DNA from: Heracleum sosnowskyi
Taxonomy: Eukaryota; Streptophyta; Magnoliopsida; Apiales; Apiaceae
Assembly (NCBI GenBank): GCA_030848705.1
Contig: CM061245.1
Coordinates: 64,816,006 to 64,880,005, forward strand
DNA: 64,000 nt
Direction: 5' to 3'
Below are positions 34,440-46,237 of the stretch, one piece after another. Position numbers and translations under genes: made by a program. How positions within the stretch are numbered: position 1 is the first letter of the stretch; the number at the start of each line of letters is the position of its first letter. Under the pieces are notes generated by a model. It searched no databases and had not been told where the DNA came from. It saw nothing but the letters and a program-made list of their open reading frames with translations.

Positions 34440-35849
34440 TGTAACACCCCCGGATCCGGGGTCAGGAATCTGGGTTGTCACGCTCCATCAATTATACAAT
34501 ACATGCATTCTAATAATATAACTCCAACGACCCCAATCACTTACGCACACACACAAGTTGTAGCCTTGGAAATGAGCAACAAAAGTAACATTTGTTATTA
34601 CAAATCAAATGTACTATCCAGGATCTCATCTATCATTTACAACCTCTACCTGAAGTTAAAATAATAGACCTCACAATTCTATACAAGGTTTAGTAATACA
34701 AACCTACTCAAAAATAATTCTCACTAATTCAAGCTGCAACTATTCTGCTCACACCGGCAATATCCATCCTGCTAAACTAACTCAAGGGTGGTATCTCCAT
34801 TCCCTTGCTCTCGTAAGACGAGGTGAATCGATAATGTTTTCTTCTTGCTGAAAGATTTAATAAAGCAAGAATGAGCTAATAGCGCTCAGCAAGAAATCTA
34901 TCCCAGTTTAAAACTTTAAACCTTTTAGGAAGATAATCCATATGGGATCAAAGATTTTAACACTACTAGGGTTTGTCCCCAAAATAGTATACCGTTCAAA
35001 ATACCATATGACTTATAATCATACTCAAATACTCTTCGTAATCATTTGGAAATACTTGGTATCAGTATGATAAACCAAGACTCAAAACATATCTTTTTAA
35101 AATAGATTTTAACATTGGAATCAAGGCTTAAAGCCTATTCAGTGATTCAAAATACTATACAGTTCAATATACTATATATCTTAAATACCTTCCCAGATGT
35201 AACGATTCTAAATTTCGACTTAAATATTTTATTGAAACGTACATTTTATTGTTAGGTGTTTATTATGTGCAATAATTGTTATGTGCTTAGAATTGTGAAT
35301 TATTCACCTTGTGAGTAGTTAGTTAATTGTGTATCTAATTTCTAAATTTTATTTAAGTGCTCTGTAAATTTATTTAAGTCATATAATAATTATATTAAAT
35401 TTAGAGTATGCTAAATTATTTAATTAGTAGCATAAAATATTTCTTAGCATTATTTTTATTTTATTTTATTTTTAAAACTCATGATTTAAATTTTTATAAC
35501 CACTTCATTATTTTAATTAATTATTTTGAGAGATGCTACACCTTCTAGATTATTTATTTTCCATAGGTAATTTATTTATTTACCTAGTGAATGGTAAGAT
35601 TCTATTTAAAATTTATTTTTGGGATTAAAAGACATTTTATTTGATTATTCTTTGTAAATGTAATTTTATTTAACTAATCTACAAAAGTTATTTGTAGAAT
35701 AATGTTTCTATGGAATCTAGAAATGGGATTATGAATTTACATGAAAGCCCTTGATTTTTATCATGTTAGTATTTTATTTAATTGGACATTTTTGTCATTT
35801 AATAATTAAATAACTAAAAAGTGTTTACTTTTACACTACTTTAACTCCC

Positions 35850-35860
35850 CTATAAAAACC
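35850..35860 (+). promoter_or_regulatory. TATA box of the Tekay 5' LTR
   Basis: ctataaaaacc lies about 650 bp into the LTR, ahead of a CT-rich stretch (35880-35950), a layout typical of plant core promoters. The same site in the 3' LTR is at 45361-45371. Confidence 0.65.
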
Positions 35861-36673
35861 CCCTACCCACCCCAATCGGCTCCCCCACCCCGTTCTCTCT
35901 CTTCTTCTTCTTCTTTCTTCTTCTTCTTCTTTCTTCTTCTTCTCTCCCCAACACCCATTTCTCTCTCTTATTCTTCATTTCTTACAAAATCAAAACCACC
36001 ATAACTTGTGTTTCTCTCACCCAAATTACAAGTATGAGTAACCAAAACACTCCTCTCTCTAATCTCTACAACCTTCTTGTATCCATTTTAAGTTTTGATT
36101 CAATTTTTAAATTCGGAAATTTTCGGATTCTTCTTCCTTTTGTGTAAAACTTACATGCAATGGTTGATTACTAGTTATAGGGATGATTCTCGGTGAGATC
36201 CATCATTTTGGACTCATCCGAGAAGAAACCCGATCATGGCAATGATCCTTGTGAGCCATGGTCTTGATTTTTATGTTTAAAAGTTGAACTCAAGTTCATT
36301 TTTGTTGATGCATGTCACTAATTTTATGATCCATGATGATTTTGATTAAAGTTTGATAGTGGGTTTCGATTTTTATTTAGTATATATATGTTGTATGTGA
36401 TGTGGATAGTAAGAATGTGAAATATTATAAGTTGCATGTTAGTTTAAAAGGAAGTATGATTTTATTTTGTTTATAGAGGTTAGTTGCAATTAAAACATTT
36501 GTTGTTTGAACTTTGGCTTGAGGTTGAAATGATTGTGGTTGAAGGATGGGAGTTAAGGTGGAAGGAGAATAGTTAAAAAGAGAAAGAGAGGGAGAGAGAG
36601 GTCGGGAGAGAAAGAGGCCGAGAGAGGGAGAGAGAGGCCGAGAGGGAGAGAGAGGGAGAGAGGGAGAGAGAGG

Positions 36674-36674
<1 letters not shown>

Positions 36675-36737
<63 letters not shown>
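36675..36737. repeat. (GA)n microsatellite in the 5' LTR
   Basis: This is a pure GA run following a purine-rich block with repeated aggccgag. The 3' LTR counterpart is 46171-46234. Confidence 0.9.
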
Positions 36738-36740
<3 letters not shown>

Positions 36741-36790
36741 AGTTAAAAAGGAAGGATTTGATTTAAAAACTTTGAGTTTGGGAGTGTGAT

Positions 36791-36952
36791 TTTCAAAATG
36801 TATTCATAGGTGTGTGTATTTTCAAAATAAATAGGTGTGTGTAGTTTCAAAATGTATTCATAGGTGTGTGTATTTTCAAAATAAATAGGTGTGTGTAGTT
36901 TCAAAATGTATTCATAGGTGTGTGTATTTTCAAAATAAATAGGTGTGTGTAT
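36791..36952. repeat. 54 bp minisatellite, three copies, in the 5' LTR
   Basis: Three units begin tttcaaaatgtattcatagg and end ggtgtgtgta(g/t). The 3' LTR has two units (46288-46395). Since both LTRs were identical at insertion, one unit was gained or lost since. The unit length is a multiple of three, which makes a spurious repeated open frame on the minus strand. Confidence 0.9.
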
Positions 36953-38381
36953 TTTCAAAATGAGTAGGTGGGTGTATTTTCAAAGAGTGTTCATAAGTAT
37001 GTATTTTCAAAATATATGGTGTATATGAAGGGATGAGTGACCAAAAGAGTGATTTTAAAAGTGTGCGTAAGGTTTAAAAATGTAAACTTGGGTAATGTGT
37101 GTTTTCGCAAAGGTTGTGTAACTTGAGTTAGTGTATGTGTATGTGTGCGTAGTCTTTTAAAATGTTTTCACCATTGTGTCCTTGTGTGTGTGTACTTGTT
37201 CGTGTGTGTGGTTAGATGTTAGTATAGTGAGAGAGTGAGAAAAAGGAGAAAGGCCGAGAGGCCGAGGAGGAGAGAAAAGAAAGAAAAGAGGGAGAGGCCG
37301 AGAGGCCGAGAGGCCGAGAAGAAGAAGGGAAGAAGGGAGGGAGGTGTTGATGGTGGTATTGTGATGTCATAATTTTATTTATCTTAAGTGGTATACATGG
37401 TCCCTTCTATGCTAATTGTTTAGTTGAACTTTAATTGAGATAGGTTGTCGTTAATGGAATAAGTATGTGGTATAATTCTTGAGGTACGTATACATGGCTT
37501 ATATGATTAAGTGTTAAGGATGTCATGTGATGTTAAGTGACTACATGATTGAATATTAATTAAGTCATTAAAGTATTATGTGCTTCTTACGTGATTACTT
37601 GGTTATATATATAAGAATATATGATTGTATAACGATGGGGTAGAAGTACTTAGAGATACGTAAACAAAGCTGAGGTACTAAGGAATAGAGACTAAGACAG
37701 TATTATATTCTTGTATAGGTTCCAGTAGAAGGCTAGGCAAAGAGCCAGTGGAAGTGAAGTTGGAACCCTGAGATTCAGATATTGAGATATTGTCTACTTA
37801 AGGCAAGTATACGTTAAACTCTTACTTGTCCTTTATTTATCATTATGCAATCGATTCCCATACCATGTTACGGTGTTCTTTTTCACCTTACTCTATATAA
37901 AACCTACCATTGTTCCTTTACCTTTGCTTTGTTCATATAAGCCCTTTTCCTTGACTTATATTTTGTTGACCTTTGTTAACCTTTGAATATCCGGAGCATA
38001 TTTATCCCTTTGCTCACTTACTTACCATGCCTTTCCATTGTTCATTCTTTAAGCCCTTGCAATAAAATCTTGAAATAACTTATGCCCTGAAATGAATATC
38101 GGAAATGTTAAAAGCCTCTTGATCATTTAAACCTTTTGTTTGAATTACCCATGAATGGAACAACTTTGGCCGTGGCGGCGGTCCTGGTTACTTATGTATG
38201 TATTTTAAGGCCAATGTGTGCCTATGGATCCTGAATGTTAGGACCTTGTGAAAACATGGTCTGGAGCTTTATGTGGCTGATCACCCGTATAGCTCGTACC
38301 GTCTTACCGTCTTACCGGAAGTTCCAATTCCATTTCTTAAATCTTTTCCTTTGAATAGAGATGCATATCCTGAAACTATTG

Positions 38382-38520
38382 ATTACCATTTGATTACCAG
38401 TGAAATACCGTTTGATACCAGTTAATTACCATTTGATTACCAGTTAATTACCATTTGATTACCAGTTGATTACCGTTTGATTACCAGTTGATTACCATTT
38501 AATCACCATTTGCTTACTAA
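38382..38520. repeat. 22 bp tandem repeats near the LTR 3' part
   Basis: Several imperfect units of ttaattaccatttgattacc(ag) follow each other. The 3' LTR has the same block at about 47813-47950 with a few substitutions. Confidence 0.8.
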
Positions 38521-38973
38521 TGGATTTCTAGTACATATGTTGTTGATTATACTTGCTGAGCATTATTTGGCTCATTTTCTTGTTTTTACCTTAACCTTTC
38601 AGTGAAATCAGAAGATGGTCCGTACATTCCGCACTGCTAGGAAGTCTTTTGCTAGAGAGTATGCTGCTAGGAGCGGCCCGTGGTTTGGGTTCCCGACCCA
38701 TGCACAGGTTCTAGATACTTAAGTACTTTTGGTTTCCTAATAGACCTAAGACATTTGGTTTAAGTTGTAATATTTAAATCGTTTAGACTTGTAACACTTA
38801 ATTAGTAACTCATTTAAATGTTGGAACTTAGATATGTTGTTTCATACTTCGACCTGGTAGCGATCTTGGTTTGGGGTATGGTTTCCATTTATTAGATGCA
38901 TGCCTAGGCTGTATGTTATATTATGTTATATTATGTAAATGTTCGTGACACTGGTTTGGGGGTGTCACAGGTT

Positions 38974-38985
38974 TGGTATCAGAGC
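38974..38985 (+). other. Primer-binding site, tRNA-iMet type
   Basis: TGGTATCAGAGC lies four bases after the 5' LTR end (ggtgtcaca), matching initiator tRNA-Met as usual for Tekay elements. Confidence 0.9.
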
Positions 38986-39200
38986 TACAGGTTGAAGTCA
39001 CTGAAACAACGTAGGAAAATTGAACATAGGATAGGAATTATAGATCACTAAAGATAGGAATTAGCTATAAGTCATACTAAGTTAGATAGATTATCAAGGA
39101 TAGGATTTATCACTTAAGGATAGGTTAGATAAAGGTTATCACCTAGGTAGGATTTTATTATTAACGCAATAACTATTATTATATATGTGTTACGTTATTA
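38986..39200 (+). other. Leader of the Tekay element
   Basis: This untranslated leader contains repeated variants of ataggaatta/gataggatt. It ends in ttattattgcag, which looks like a plant 3' splice site directly before the next open frame. No gene is seen. Confidence 0.6.
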
Positions 39201-39752
39201 TTGCAGTACCCGGATGCTAGTGTAGATGAGTCAGAGAGACGCCGTAGGAGAGGAGGATCCCCAGATACCCCACTTGAGGTTGATTCTGATGCTGAGACCG
39301 ATCCATTTGATGATTCATCCTTTGATGGCTCTGATGAGTCTGAGACTGAGCTAGTGTTCCAGCCACCTCCCCGAGTTGCTAGATCACCATCACCGCCTGT
39401 TGTGTCCCCATCAGTTATGCCTGGAGTTCCTGTTCATCCATCTAGCCGCACTAGTGTTCCGCATAGCGTCTATGTGTTATTAGCTCGTCAGAGTGATACT
39501 CTCTTTGGACGGGATTCGGAGGTCCGTGCTTTGGTCGACTCCTTAGTGGGTGGAGCCCCTGCACCATCTCCTTCTTCAGGGTTAGGTGTTAGACTCCAGT
39601 CATTAGTGGATGTGACTAACCGTGGGCTTCGTGGACTTGAGACTTGCGCCGACAGAGATAGAGGTTTTGATGAGATTATCAGGATGGTTCGTTTCTTGCT
39701 GACTAGGATAGCTAGGACTTTGGCAGGAGAGGGTTCGACCGCTGACGACTAG
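39201..39752 (+). CDS. Hypothetical leader ORF between primer site and gag, without an early ATG
   Basis: The frame is open for 183 codons, from a TTG at 39201 to a TAG at 39750-39752. The first in-frame ATG is at 39416, in the middle. The predicted protein starts Arg-rich (SERRRRRGG), then an acidic Asp/Ser segment, then a Pro-rich segment (SPSPPVVSPS), then a helical C-terminal half (LGVRLQSLVDVTNRGLRGLE). It is not gag, and I recognise no family. Its composition looks protein-like rather than random. It may be expressed after splicing, as the preceding ttattattgcag resembles an acceptor, or it may be an in-frame relic. The gag ATG is 344 bases downstream of its stop codon, in the same reading frame. 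Confidence 0.4.
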   Translation: MQYPDASVDESERRRRRGGSPDTPLEVDSDAETDPFDDSSFDGSDESETELVFQPPPRVARSPSPPVVSPSVMPGVPVHPSSRTSVPHSVYVLLARQSDTLFGRDSEVRALVDSLVGGAPAPSPSSGLGVRLQSLVDVTNRGLRGLETCADRDRGFDEIIRMVRFLLTRIARTLAGEGSTADD

Positions 39753-40095
39753 AGATGGTTTCTGATGCTCCTGTGAGATTGCCATAGTTGTTTAGTGGCA
39801 GACCTATTCACTTTATGTTATGATTAGCTGTTGTGTGGCATGGCCATCGTATTAGACATTATTTATGGGTTGTACTATTATCGTTGACTCTTTTATTCGT
39901 ACTCTGTATCAGATTCGTACTGTTGGTGACTGTTTATCAGTCAATGGTTTATTTATGTGATTTCCTTTTTATCGTACCCATACATACCTCTATATATCAA
40001 CATCCTGTTTACATTTCAGTACCATATTGCTTAGATACTGCCAAATTTCGATATTATAGAACTGTATAACCAACTATTTTCCTCTTATCAGTAAG
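39753..40095 (+). other. Noncoding gap before Tekay gag
   Basis: This is a T-rich stretch of 343 bp between the leader frame and the gag ATG. A short open frame here gives only a hydrophobic, unstructured-looking translation, and I do not support it as a gene. Confidence 0.6.
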
Positions 40096-43000
40096 ATGCC
40101 TCCAAAAAGAAATACTCGTACCAGAAACCAGAACCCGCCAGAGGGGCAAGACAACCCCAACATGGTTGAAATGATGGAACTTCTCCGACGACAAACAGCT
40201 GCCCTTACCCAACAACAACAACTACTTCAACAACAGTTTCAGCAACGACCACAACAAAATCAACCACCACCTGCACAGACTGTAGCCTTCAAGACTTTCC
40301 AAGGTGTTAAACCCCCAGAATTTGAAGGTACCACTAACCCAATTGCGGCCAAAACTTGGTTAAAAGAAATAGAAAAAGCTTTTGCCTTAGTGAATGTTGG
40401 AGCTGACCAGAAGACGATATTCGCTAGTTACTTGTTGAAGGGAGAAGCTACTTATTGGTGGGAATCTGTTAGCGCTTTAGAAGGAACTGCTGTGATAACA
40501 TGGGATAGGTTCACCGAGTTGTTCTTAGACAAGTACTTTCCAAGGTACATTCAAAATCAGATGGAGTTGAAATTTTTCGAACTTAGGCAAGAAAACTTGA
40601 GCGTCGCAGAATACGAAAAGAAATTTACGGAGTTAGCAAGATTTGTACCCGAGTATGTGAATACTGAGGAAAAGAAAGCCAAGAGATTTCAGCAAGGACT
40701 TAAACCGTGGATCCGCAGTAGAGTGGCAGTTTTTGAATTAAACACATATGCGGGAGTGGTTCAGAAGGCAAGTATTGTGGAGAGCGAGAGTGAGTACTCC
40801 CAGAAGGAAAAAGAAAGCAAGAAAAGGAAGACAGGTCCGTTAGATCAAGGACAAGGAAGTTTCCAAAACAAGGACAGAAAGTTTGGATTTCAGCAGAACA
40901 GAGGAGCACCCTTTCGAAGGCAAGAAGGGGGAAAATTGAACCCAGGGAATCGCCCACAGAACCACCCACAAAACCGACCACAGAATACTGAGCAGCCAAG
41001 ATTGCCAAGACCTCCAATAATGGAATGCAAGATTTGTGGGAAGAAGCACGCCGGAGTTTGTAACAAACCTAGCATGGTGTGCTATAGATGCAACCAGAAG
41101 GGCCACTTTGCTAACGAATGCCGCAACCCGAGACCGAACGTCACGTGTAACAAGTGTGGAAAGGTCGGACACATTGCCAGGGAATGTAAGACTCCAGTTC
41201 AAAGTGGGAATTTGTTAAGGCTAACAGCGCCTCCTCCGCCTAATCAGGCTCAAGCAAGGACTTTCAATTTAAATATCAGAGATGCAGTTCAGAACCCAGA
41301 TGTAGTTGCAGGTACGCTTTTCATCAACACCATAAGTGCCAACGTGTTAATTGATTCTGGTGCTACTAGGTCTTTCATTTCTAAGGAATTTGCTGCTAAA
41401 TTGAATTGTGAAACTCAAGTATTAAACCAGGCCTTAGATATTGTGATAGCTAATCAGGATCGCATACCCGTAAATCAAATTTGCCCCAATTGTGAGATAG
41501 ATATCTCTGGAACTCTCTTTCTTGTGGATTTGATACCCTTCAAGTTAGGAGAATTTGATGTAATCCTAGGAATGGATTGGTTGGCCAAAAATGAAGCACA
41601 GATCGATTGTAGGAATAAGAAAATGACTCTGCGAACTCCGACTGGCGACACCGTAGTATTTAAGGGTCAGAAACAGACCAAGACCTTTCTCACCATCATT
41701 CAAACAAAGAGATTGCTACGTCAAGGTTGTGAAGCCTATCTTGCACACGTGGTAGATACAAGGAAAGAAACACTAGGTATGGGAGAGATCCCAGTGGTCA
41801 ATGAGTTTCCCGACGTATTCCCAGAAGAACTTCCAGGATTACCCCCTGACAGGCAATTGGAATTCGCCATCGAATTAATACCCGGCGCGGAACCAGTTTC
41901 GAAAGCTCCTTATAGAATGGCACCCATGGAAATGAAGGAATTGGCAACCCAACTGCAAGAACTTTTGGATAAAGGCATCATAAGGCCAAGTGTTTCCCCG
42001 TGGAGCGCACCCGTGTTATTTGTAAAGAAGAAGGATGGAAGTATGAGGTTATGCATCGACTATCGAGAATTGAACAAGTTGACAATCAAGAATAAGTACC
42101 CTCTTCCCAGGATAGACGACTTGTTTGACCAACTGAAGGGAGCATCATATTTTTCCAAGATTGACTTAAGATCCGGATATCATCAGCTGAAGATCAAACC
42201 CGAAGACATATCAAAAACAGCCTTCAGAACAAGGTATGGACACTATGAATTCTTAGTGATGTCTTTTGGATTAACTAATGCACCTGCTGCTTTTATGGAC
42301 TTAATGAACCGAGTCTTCAAGAAGTATTTGGACAAGTTCGTGATCGTATTCATTGATGACATACTGATATATTCTAAGACGGAAGTAGAACATGTTGAAC
42401 ATTTAAGGATAGCTCTGGATATCTTGAGAAAGGAGAAGCTGTACGCAAAGTTCTCTAAGTGTGAGTTTTGGATGAAAGAAGTGCAGTTTCTCGGGCACAT
42501 AGTCAGTAGTGAAGGAGTAAGAGTGGATCCAGCCAAGATAGAAGCAGTGGTAAACTGGGAAAGACCAAGAACCCCGACAGAAGTAAGAAGTTTCATGGGA
42601 TTAGCCGGATACTACCGACGATTTGTTAAGGACTTCTCCAAGATAGCCACACCTTTGACTCAGCTTACCAGAAAGAATCAGAAGTTTGAATGGAGTGATA
42701 AGTATGAAAAGAGTTTTCAAGAACTAAAGAAAAGATTGGTGACTGCACCTGTTTTAGCACTACCTGATGACCAAGGAAACTTTGTGATTTACAGCGATGC
42801 TTCGCATAAAGGATTGGGATGCGTATTGATGCAACGTGACAAGGTGATATCGTATGCTTCTAGACAATTGAAACCCCATGAGCATAAATATCCCACACAT
42901 GACTTGGAACTAGCTGCTATAGTGTTTGCGCTAAAGATTTGGAGACACTACCTCTACGGAGAAAAATGCGAGATTTTCACCGACCATAAGAGCCTGAAGT

Positions 43001-44670
43001 ACATCTTCACCCAAAAGGAATTGAACATGAGACAAAGAAGATGGTTAGAACTGATCAAGGACTACGATTGCACCATTAATTATCACCCGGGCAAAGCGAA
43101 TGTGGTAGCGGATGCGTTAAGCCGAAAAGAAAGGTTGAACATGTTAACCATGACCATGGAGTTGTCTAAAGAATTTGAGAAGTTGAACTTAGAGGTTTAT
43201 GCCCCAGGATCTACCAGTGAGATGTTGTATACCATGACATTCCAACCAGAACTATTGGAGAAGATTAGAATATGCCAAGAAGAAGTGATGAATCATGAGG
43301 TCAATGATTTGACCGGAGAAGAATTGTGCACGCAAAAAGATGATAAGGGAATTTTGAGATTTTCTTCAAGAATTTGGATACCCAATGTAACAGGACTGAA
43401 AAGCGAGATTTTGCACGAGGCTCACAACTCGAAGTATTCAATTCATCCCGGAAGCACTAAGATGTACCATGACTTAAAGGAAAACTTTTGGTGGCCTGAC
43501 ATGAAGCGAGAAATTGCAGAATGGATTAGTAAATGTTACACTTGTCAAAGAGTCAAAGCAGAACATCAGAGACCGAGCGGATTGCTACAACCACTAGAGA
43601 TTCCCGAGTGGAAGTGGGAACACATTGCGATGGACTTCATCGTAGGATTACCGAGAACTAAATCAAATCACGACGCTATTTGGGTTATCGTGGATAGACT
43701 GACGAAATCAGCTCACTTTCTTCCGATCAACGAAAGATTCTCAATGGATAAGCTCGTTCACTTGTACCTGAAGGAGATAGTGGTACGCCATGGAGTTCCC
43801 GTGTCTATTGTATCAGACAGAGATCCCCGATTCAACTCAAGGTTTTGGAGACAATTTCAAGAATGCTTAGGGACTCAACTAAAGATGAGCACAGCTGACC
43901 ACCCACAGACTGACGGTCAAAGCGAAAGAACCATTCAAACAATTGAGGACATGCTAAGGGTCTGTGCCCTGGATTTTGAAGGTAGTTGGGACGAACATTT
44001 GCCTCTAGTAGAGTTCTCGTACAACAACAGTTACCACGCCAGTATCGGAATGCCTCCCTACGAAGCTTTGTATGGAAGAAAATGTCGGTCGCCAATATGT
44101 TGGGACGAAGTTGGAGAACGTAAGATATTTGGACCAGAATTGATTCAGCAAACGAAAGAAACTGTGGAACTCATCCAGAAGAGATTGATAACTGCTCAAG
44201 ATAGACAAAGGAAGTACGCAGATCCAACCAGAAAGAATGTAGATTTTGAAGTAGGTGAACCCGTGTTACTAAAGGTGTCACCATGGAAAGGTTTGACTAG
44301 ATTCGGAAAGAGAGGAAAGCTTAGTCCGAGATTTGTCGGCCCTTTTGAGATTCTAAGACGTGTAGGGAAAGTTGCGTATGAACTAGCTTTACCACCCCAT
44401 ATGCAGCACATTCACAATGTATTCCATGTTTCGATGCTCAAGAAGTATCATCCTGATTCCAAGCATGTAGTTGAGTGTGAACCGGTAGAAATTCAGACAG
44501 ATTTGTCGTATGTAGAGCAACCAATTGAAATATTAGATCGTAGAGAGAAAGTACTTAGAAATAAAACAGTTGTATTAGTAAAAGTATTGTGGAGGAACCC
44601 CAAGGTTGAAGAATCAACTTGGGAGTTAGAAAGCGAAATGTTAGAAAAGTACCCTCAGCTGTTTACGTAG
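40096..44670 (+). CDS. Tekay gag-pol polyprotein with chromodomain, intact
   Basis: The 1,524-residue frame begins at ATG 40096. Domains in order: Gln-rich N-terminus; gag capsid (about 80-220); zinc knuckles CYRCNQKGHFANEC and CNKCGKVGHIAREC (about 328-365), preceded by a Cys-rich CKICGKKHAGVC; aspartic protease with LIDSGATRSF (about 415); RT with YPLPRIDDLFDQL, YFSKIDLRSGYHQL and the catalytic FIDD (about 751); RNase H with YSDASHKGLG and TDHKSLKY (about 895-1011); integrase zinc region HPGSTKMYHDL ... CYTCQR (about 1110); integrase core with MDFIVGLP, VSDRDPRF and GQSERTIQ; and a C-terminal chromodomain-like region (about 1455-1524) with VLWRNPKVEESTWELE. The polyprotein would be cut by its protease, copy RNA into DNA and insert it, with the chromodomain guiding it to heterochromatin in related elements. 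No stop or frameshift is seen. Confidence 0.97.
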   Translation: MPPKRNTRTRNQNPPEGQDNPNMVEMMELLRRQTAALTQQQQLLQQQFQQRPQQNQPPPAQTVAFKTFQGVKPPEFEGTTNPIAAKTWLKEIEKAFALVNVGADQKTIFASYLLKGEATYWWESVSALEGTAVITWDRFTELFLDKYFPRYIQNQMELKFFELRQENLSVAEYEKKFTELARFVPEYVNTEEKKAKRFQQGLKPWIRSRVAVFELNTYAGVVQKASIVESESEYSQKEKESKKRKTGPLDQGQGSFQNKDRKFGFQQNRGAPFRRQEGGKLNPGNRPQNHPQNRPQNTEQPRLPRPPIMECKICGKKHAGVCNKPSMVCYRCNQKGHFANECRNPRPNVTCNKCGKVGHIARECKTPVQSGNLLRLTAPPPPNQAQARTFNLNIRDAVQNPDVVAGTLFINTISANVLIDSGATRSFISKEFAAKLNCETQVLNQALDIVIANQDRIPVNQICPNCEIDISGTLFLVDLIPFKLGEFDVILGMDWLAKNEAQIDCRNKKMTLRTPTGDTVVFKGQKQTKTFLTIIQTKRLLRQGCEAYLAHVVDTRKETLGMGEIPVVNEFPDVFPEELPGLPPDRQLEFAIELIPGAEPVSKAPYRMAPMEMKELATQLQELLDKGIIRPSVSPWSAPVLFVKKKDGSMRLCIDYRELNKLTIKNKYPLPRIDDLFDQLKGASYFSKIDLRSGYHQLKIKPEDISKTAFRTRYGHYEFLVMSFGLTNAPAAFMDLMNRVFKKYLDKFVIVFIDDILIYSKTEVEHVEHLRIALDILRKEKLYAKFSKCEFWMKEVQFLGHIVSSEGVRVDPAKIEAVVNWERPRTPTEVRSFMGLAGYYRRFVKDFSKIATPLTQLTRKNQKFEWSDKYEKSFQELKKRLVTAPVLALPDDQGNFVIYSDASHKGLGCVLMQRDKVISYASRQLKPHEHKYPTHDLELAAIVFALKIWRHYLYGEKCEIFTDHKSLKYIFTQKELNMRQRRWLELIKDYDCTINYHPGKANVVADALSRKERLNMLTMTMELSKEFEKLNLEVYAPGSTSEMLYTMTFQPELLEKIRICQEEVMNHEVNDLTGEELCTQKDDKGILRFSSRIWIPNVTGLKSEILHEAHNSKYSIHPGSTKMYHDLKENFWWPDMKREIAEWISKCYTCQRVKAEHQRPSGLLQPLEIPEWKWEHIAMDFIVGLPRTKSNHDAIWVIVDRLTKSAHFLPINERFSMDKLVHLYLKEIVVRHGVPVSIVSDRDPRFNSRFWRQFQECLGTQLKMSTADHPQTDGQSERTIQTIEDMLRVCALDFEGSWDEHLPLVEFSYNNSYHASIGMPPYEALYGRKCRSPICWDEVGERKIFGPELIQQTKETVELIQKRLITAQDRQRKYADPTRKNVDFEVGEPVLLKVSPWKGLTRFGKRGKLSPRFVGPFEILRRVGKVAYELALPPHMQHIHNVFHVSMLKKYHPDSKHVVECEPVEIQTDLSYVEQPIEILDRREKVLRNKTVVLVKVLWRNPKVEESTWELESEMLEKYPQLFT

Positions 44671-44708
44671 TAGATTCTGAGGACAGAATCCTTTTAAGGG
44701 GGGGATGA
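44671..44708 (+). other. Polypurine tract and 3' junction of the Tekay element
   Basis: After the pol stop the sequence reads gaggacagaatcctttt and then the purine tract aaggggggga at 44696-44705, just before the 3' LTR at 44709. The gaggacagaatcc phrase is also found, slightly changed, on the minus strand near 6100-6115, which helps identify that element. Confidence 0.85.
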
Positions 44709-46168
44709 TGTAACGATTCTAAATTTCGACTTAAATATTTTATTGAAACGTACATTTTATTGTTAGGTGTTTATTATGTGCAATAATTGTTATGTGCTTA
44801 GAATTGTGAATTATTCACCTTGTGAGTAGTTAGTTAATTGTGTATCTAATTTCTAAATTTTATTTAAGTGCTCTGTAAATTTATTTAAGTCATATAATAA
44901 TTATATTAAATTTAGAGTATGCTAAATTATTTAATTAGTAGCATAAAATATTTCTTAGCATTATTTTTATTTTATTTTATTTTTAAAACTCATGATTTAA
45001 ATTTTTATAACCACTTCATTATTTTAATTAATTATTTTGAGAGATGCTACACCTTCTAGATTATTTATTTTCCATAGGTAATTTATTTATTTACCTAGTG
45101 AATGGTAAGATTCTATTTAAAATTTATTTTTGGGATTAAAAGACATTTTATTTGATTATTCTTTGTAAATGTAATTTTATTTAACTAATCTACAAAAGTT
45201 ATTTGTAGAATAATGTTTCTATGGAATCTAGAAATGGGATTATGAATTTACATGAAAGCCCTTGATTTTTATCATGTTAGTATTTTATTTAATTGGACAT
45301 TTTTGTCATTTAATAATTAAATAACTAAAAAGTGTTTACTTTTACACTACTTTAACTCCCCTATAAAAACCCCCTACCCACCCCAATCGGCTCCCCCACC
45401 CCGTTCTCTCTCTTCTTCTTCTTCTTTCTTCTTCTTCTCTCCCCAACACCCATTTCTCTCTCTTATTCTTCATTTCTTACAAAATCAAAACCACCATAAC
45501 TTGTGTTTCTCTCACCCAAATTACAAGTATGAGTAACCAAAACACTCCTCTCTCTAATCTCTACAACCTTCTTGTATCCATTTTAAGTTTTGATTCAATT
45601 TTTAAATTCGGAAATTTTCGGATTCTTCTTCCTTTTGTGTAAAACTTACATGCAATGGTTGATTACTAGTTATAGGGATGATTCTCGGTGAGATCCATCA
45701 TTTTGGACTCATCCGAGAAGAAACCCGATCATGGCAATGATCCTTGTGAGCCATGGTCTTGATTTTTATGTTTAAAAGTTGAACTCAAGTTCATTTTTGT
45801 TGATGCATGTCACTAATTTTATGATCCATGATGATTTTGATTAAAGTTTGATAGTGGGTTTCGATTTTTATTTAGTATATATATGTTGTATGTGATGTGG
45901 ATAGTAAGAATGTGAAATATTATAAGTTGCATGTTAGTTTAAAAGGAAGTATGATTTTATTTTGTTTATAGAGGTTAGTTGCAATTAAAACATTTGTTGT
46001 TTGAACTTTGGCTTGAGGTTGAAATGATTGTGGTTGAAGGATGGGAGTTAAGGTGGAAGGAGAATAGTTAAAAAGAGAAAGAGAGGGAGAGAGAGGTCGG
46101 GAGAGAAAGAGGCCGAGAGAGGGAGAGAGAGGCCGAGAGGGAGAGAGAGGGAGAGAGGGAGAGAGAGG

Positions 46169-46237
<69 letters not shown>

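Larger units (their letters stand above)
35198..38969 (+). repeat. 5' LTR of the intact Tekay element, 3.77 kb
   Basis: It runs from TGTAACGATTCTAAATTTCG to GGGGGTGTCACA. The first 650 bp are AT-rich, then come a TATA box (35850-35860), a CT-rich segment, GA-rich runs with aggccgag units, a 54 bp minisatellite and a 22 bp repeat block near the end. A short frame after 38609 (MVRTFRTARK...) is present in both LTRs but shows no recognisable domain. Confidence 0.95.

Noticed and set aside
36743..36958. 71-codon minus-strand frame with repeated HTPIYFENTHTYEYILK
   Set aside because: Translation of the 54 bp minisatellite; unit length is a multiple of three.
38609..38720. Short conserved frame in both Tekay LTRs (MVRTFRTARK...)
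   Set aside because: Conservation is explained by LTR identity; it is short and has no known domain.
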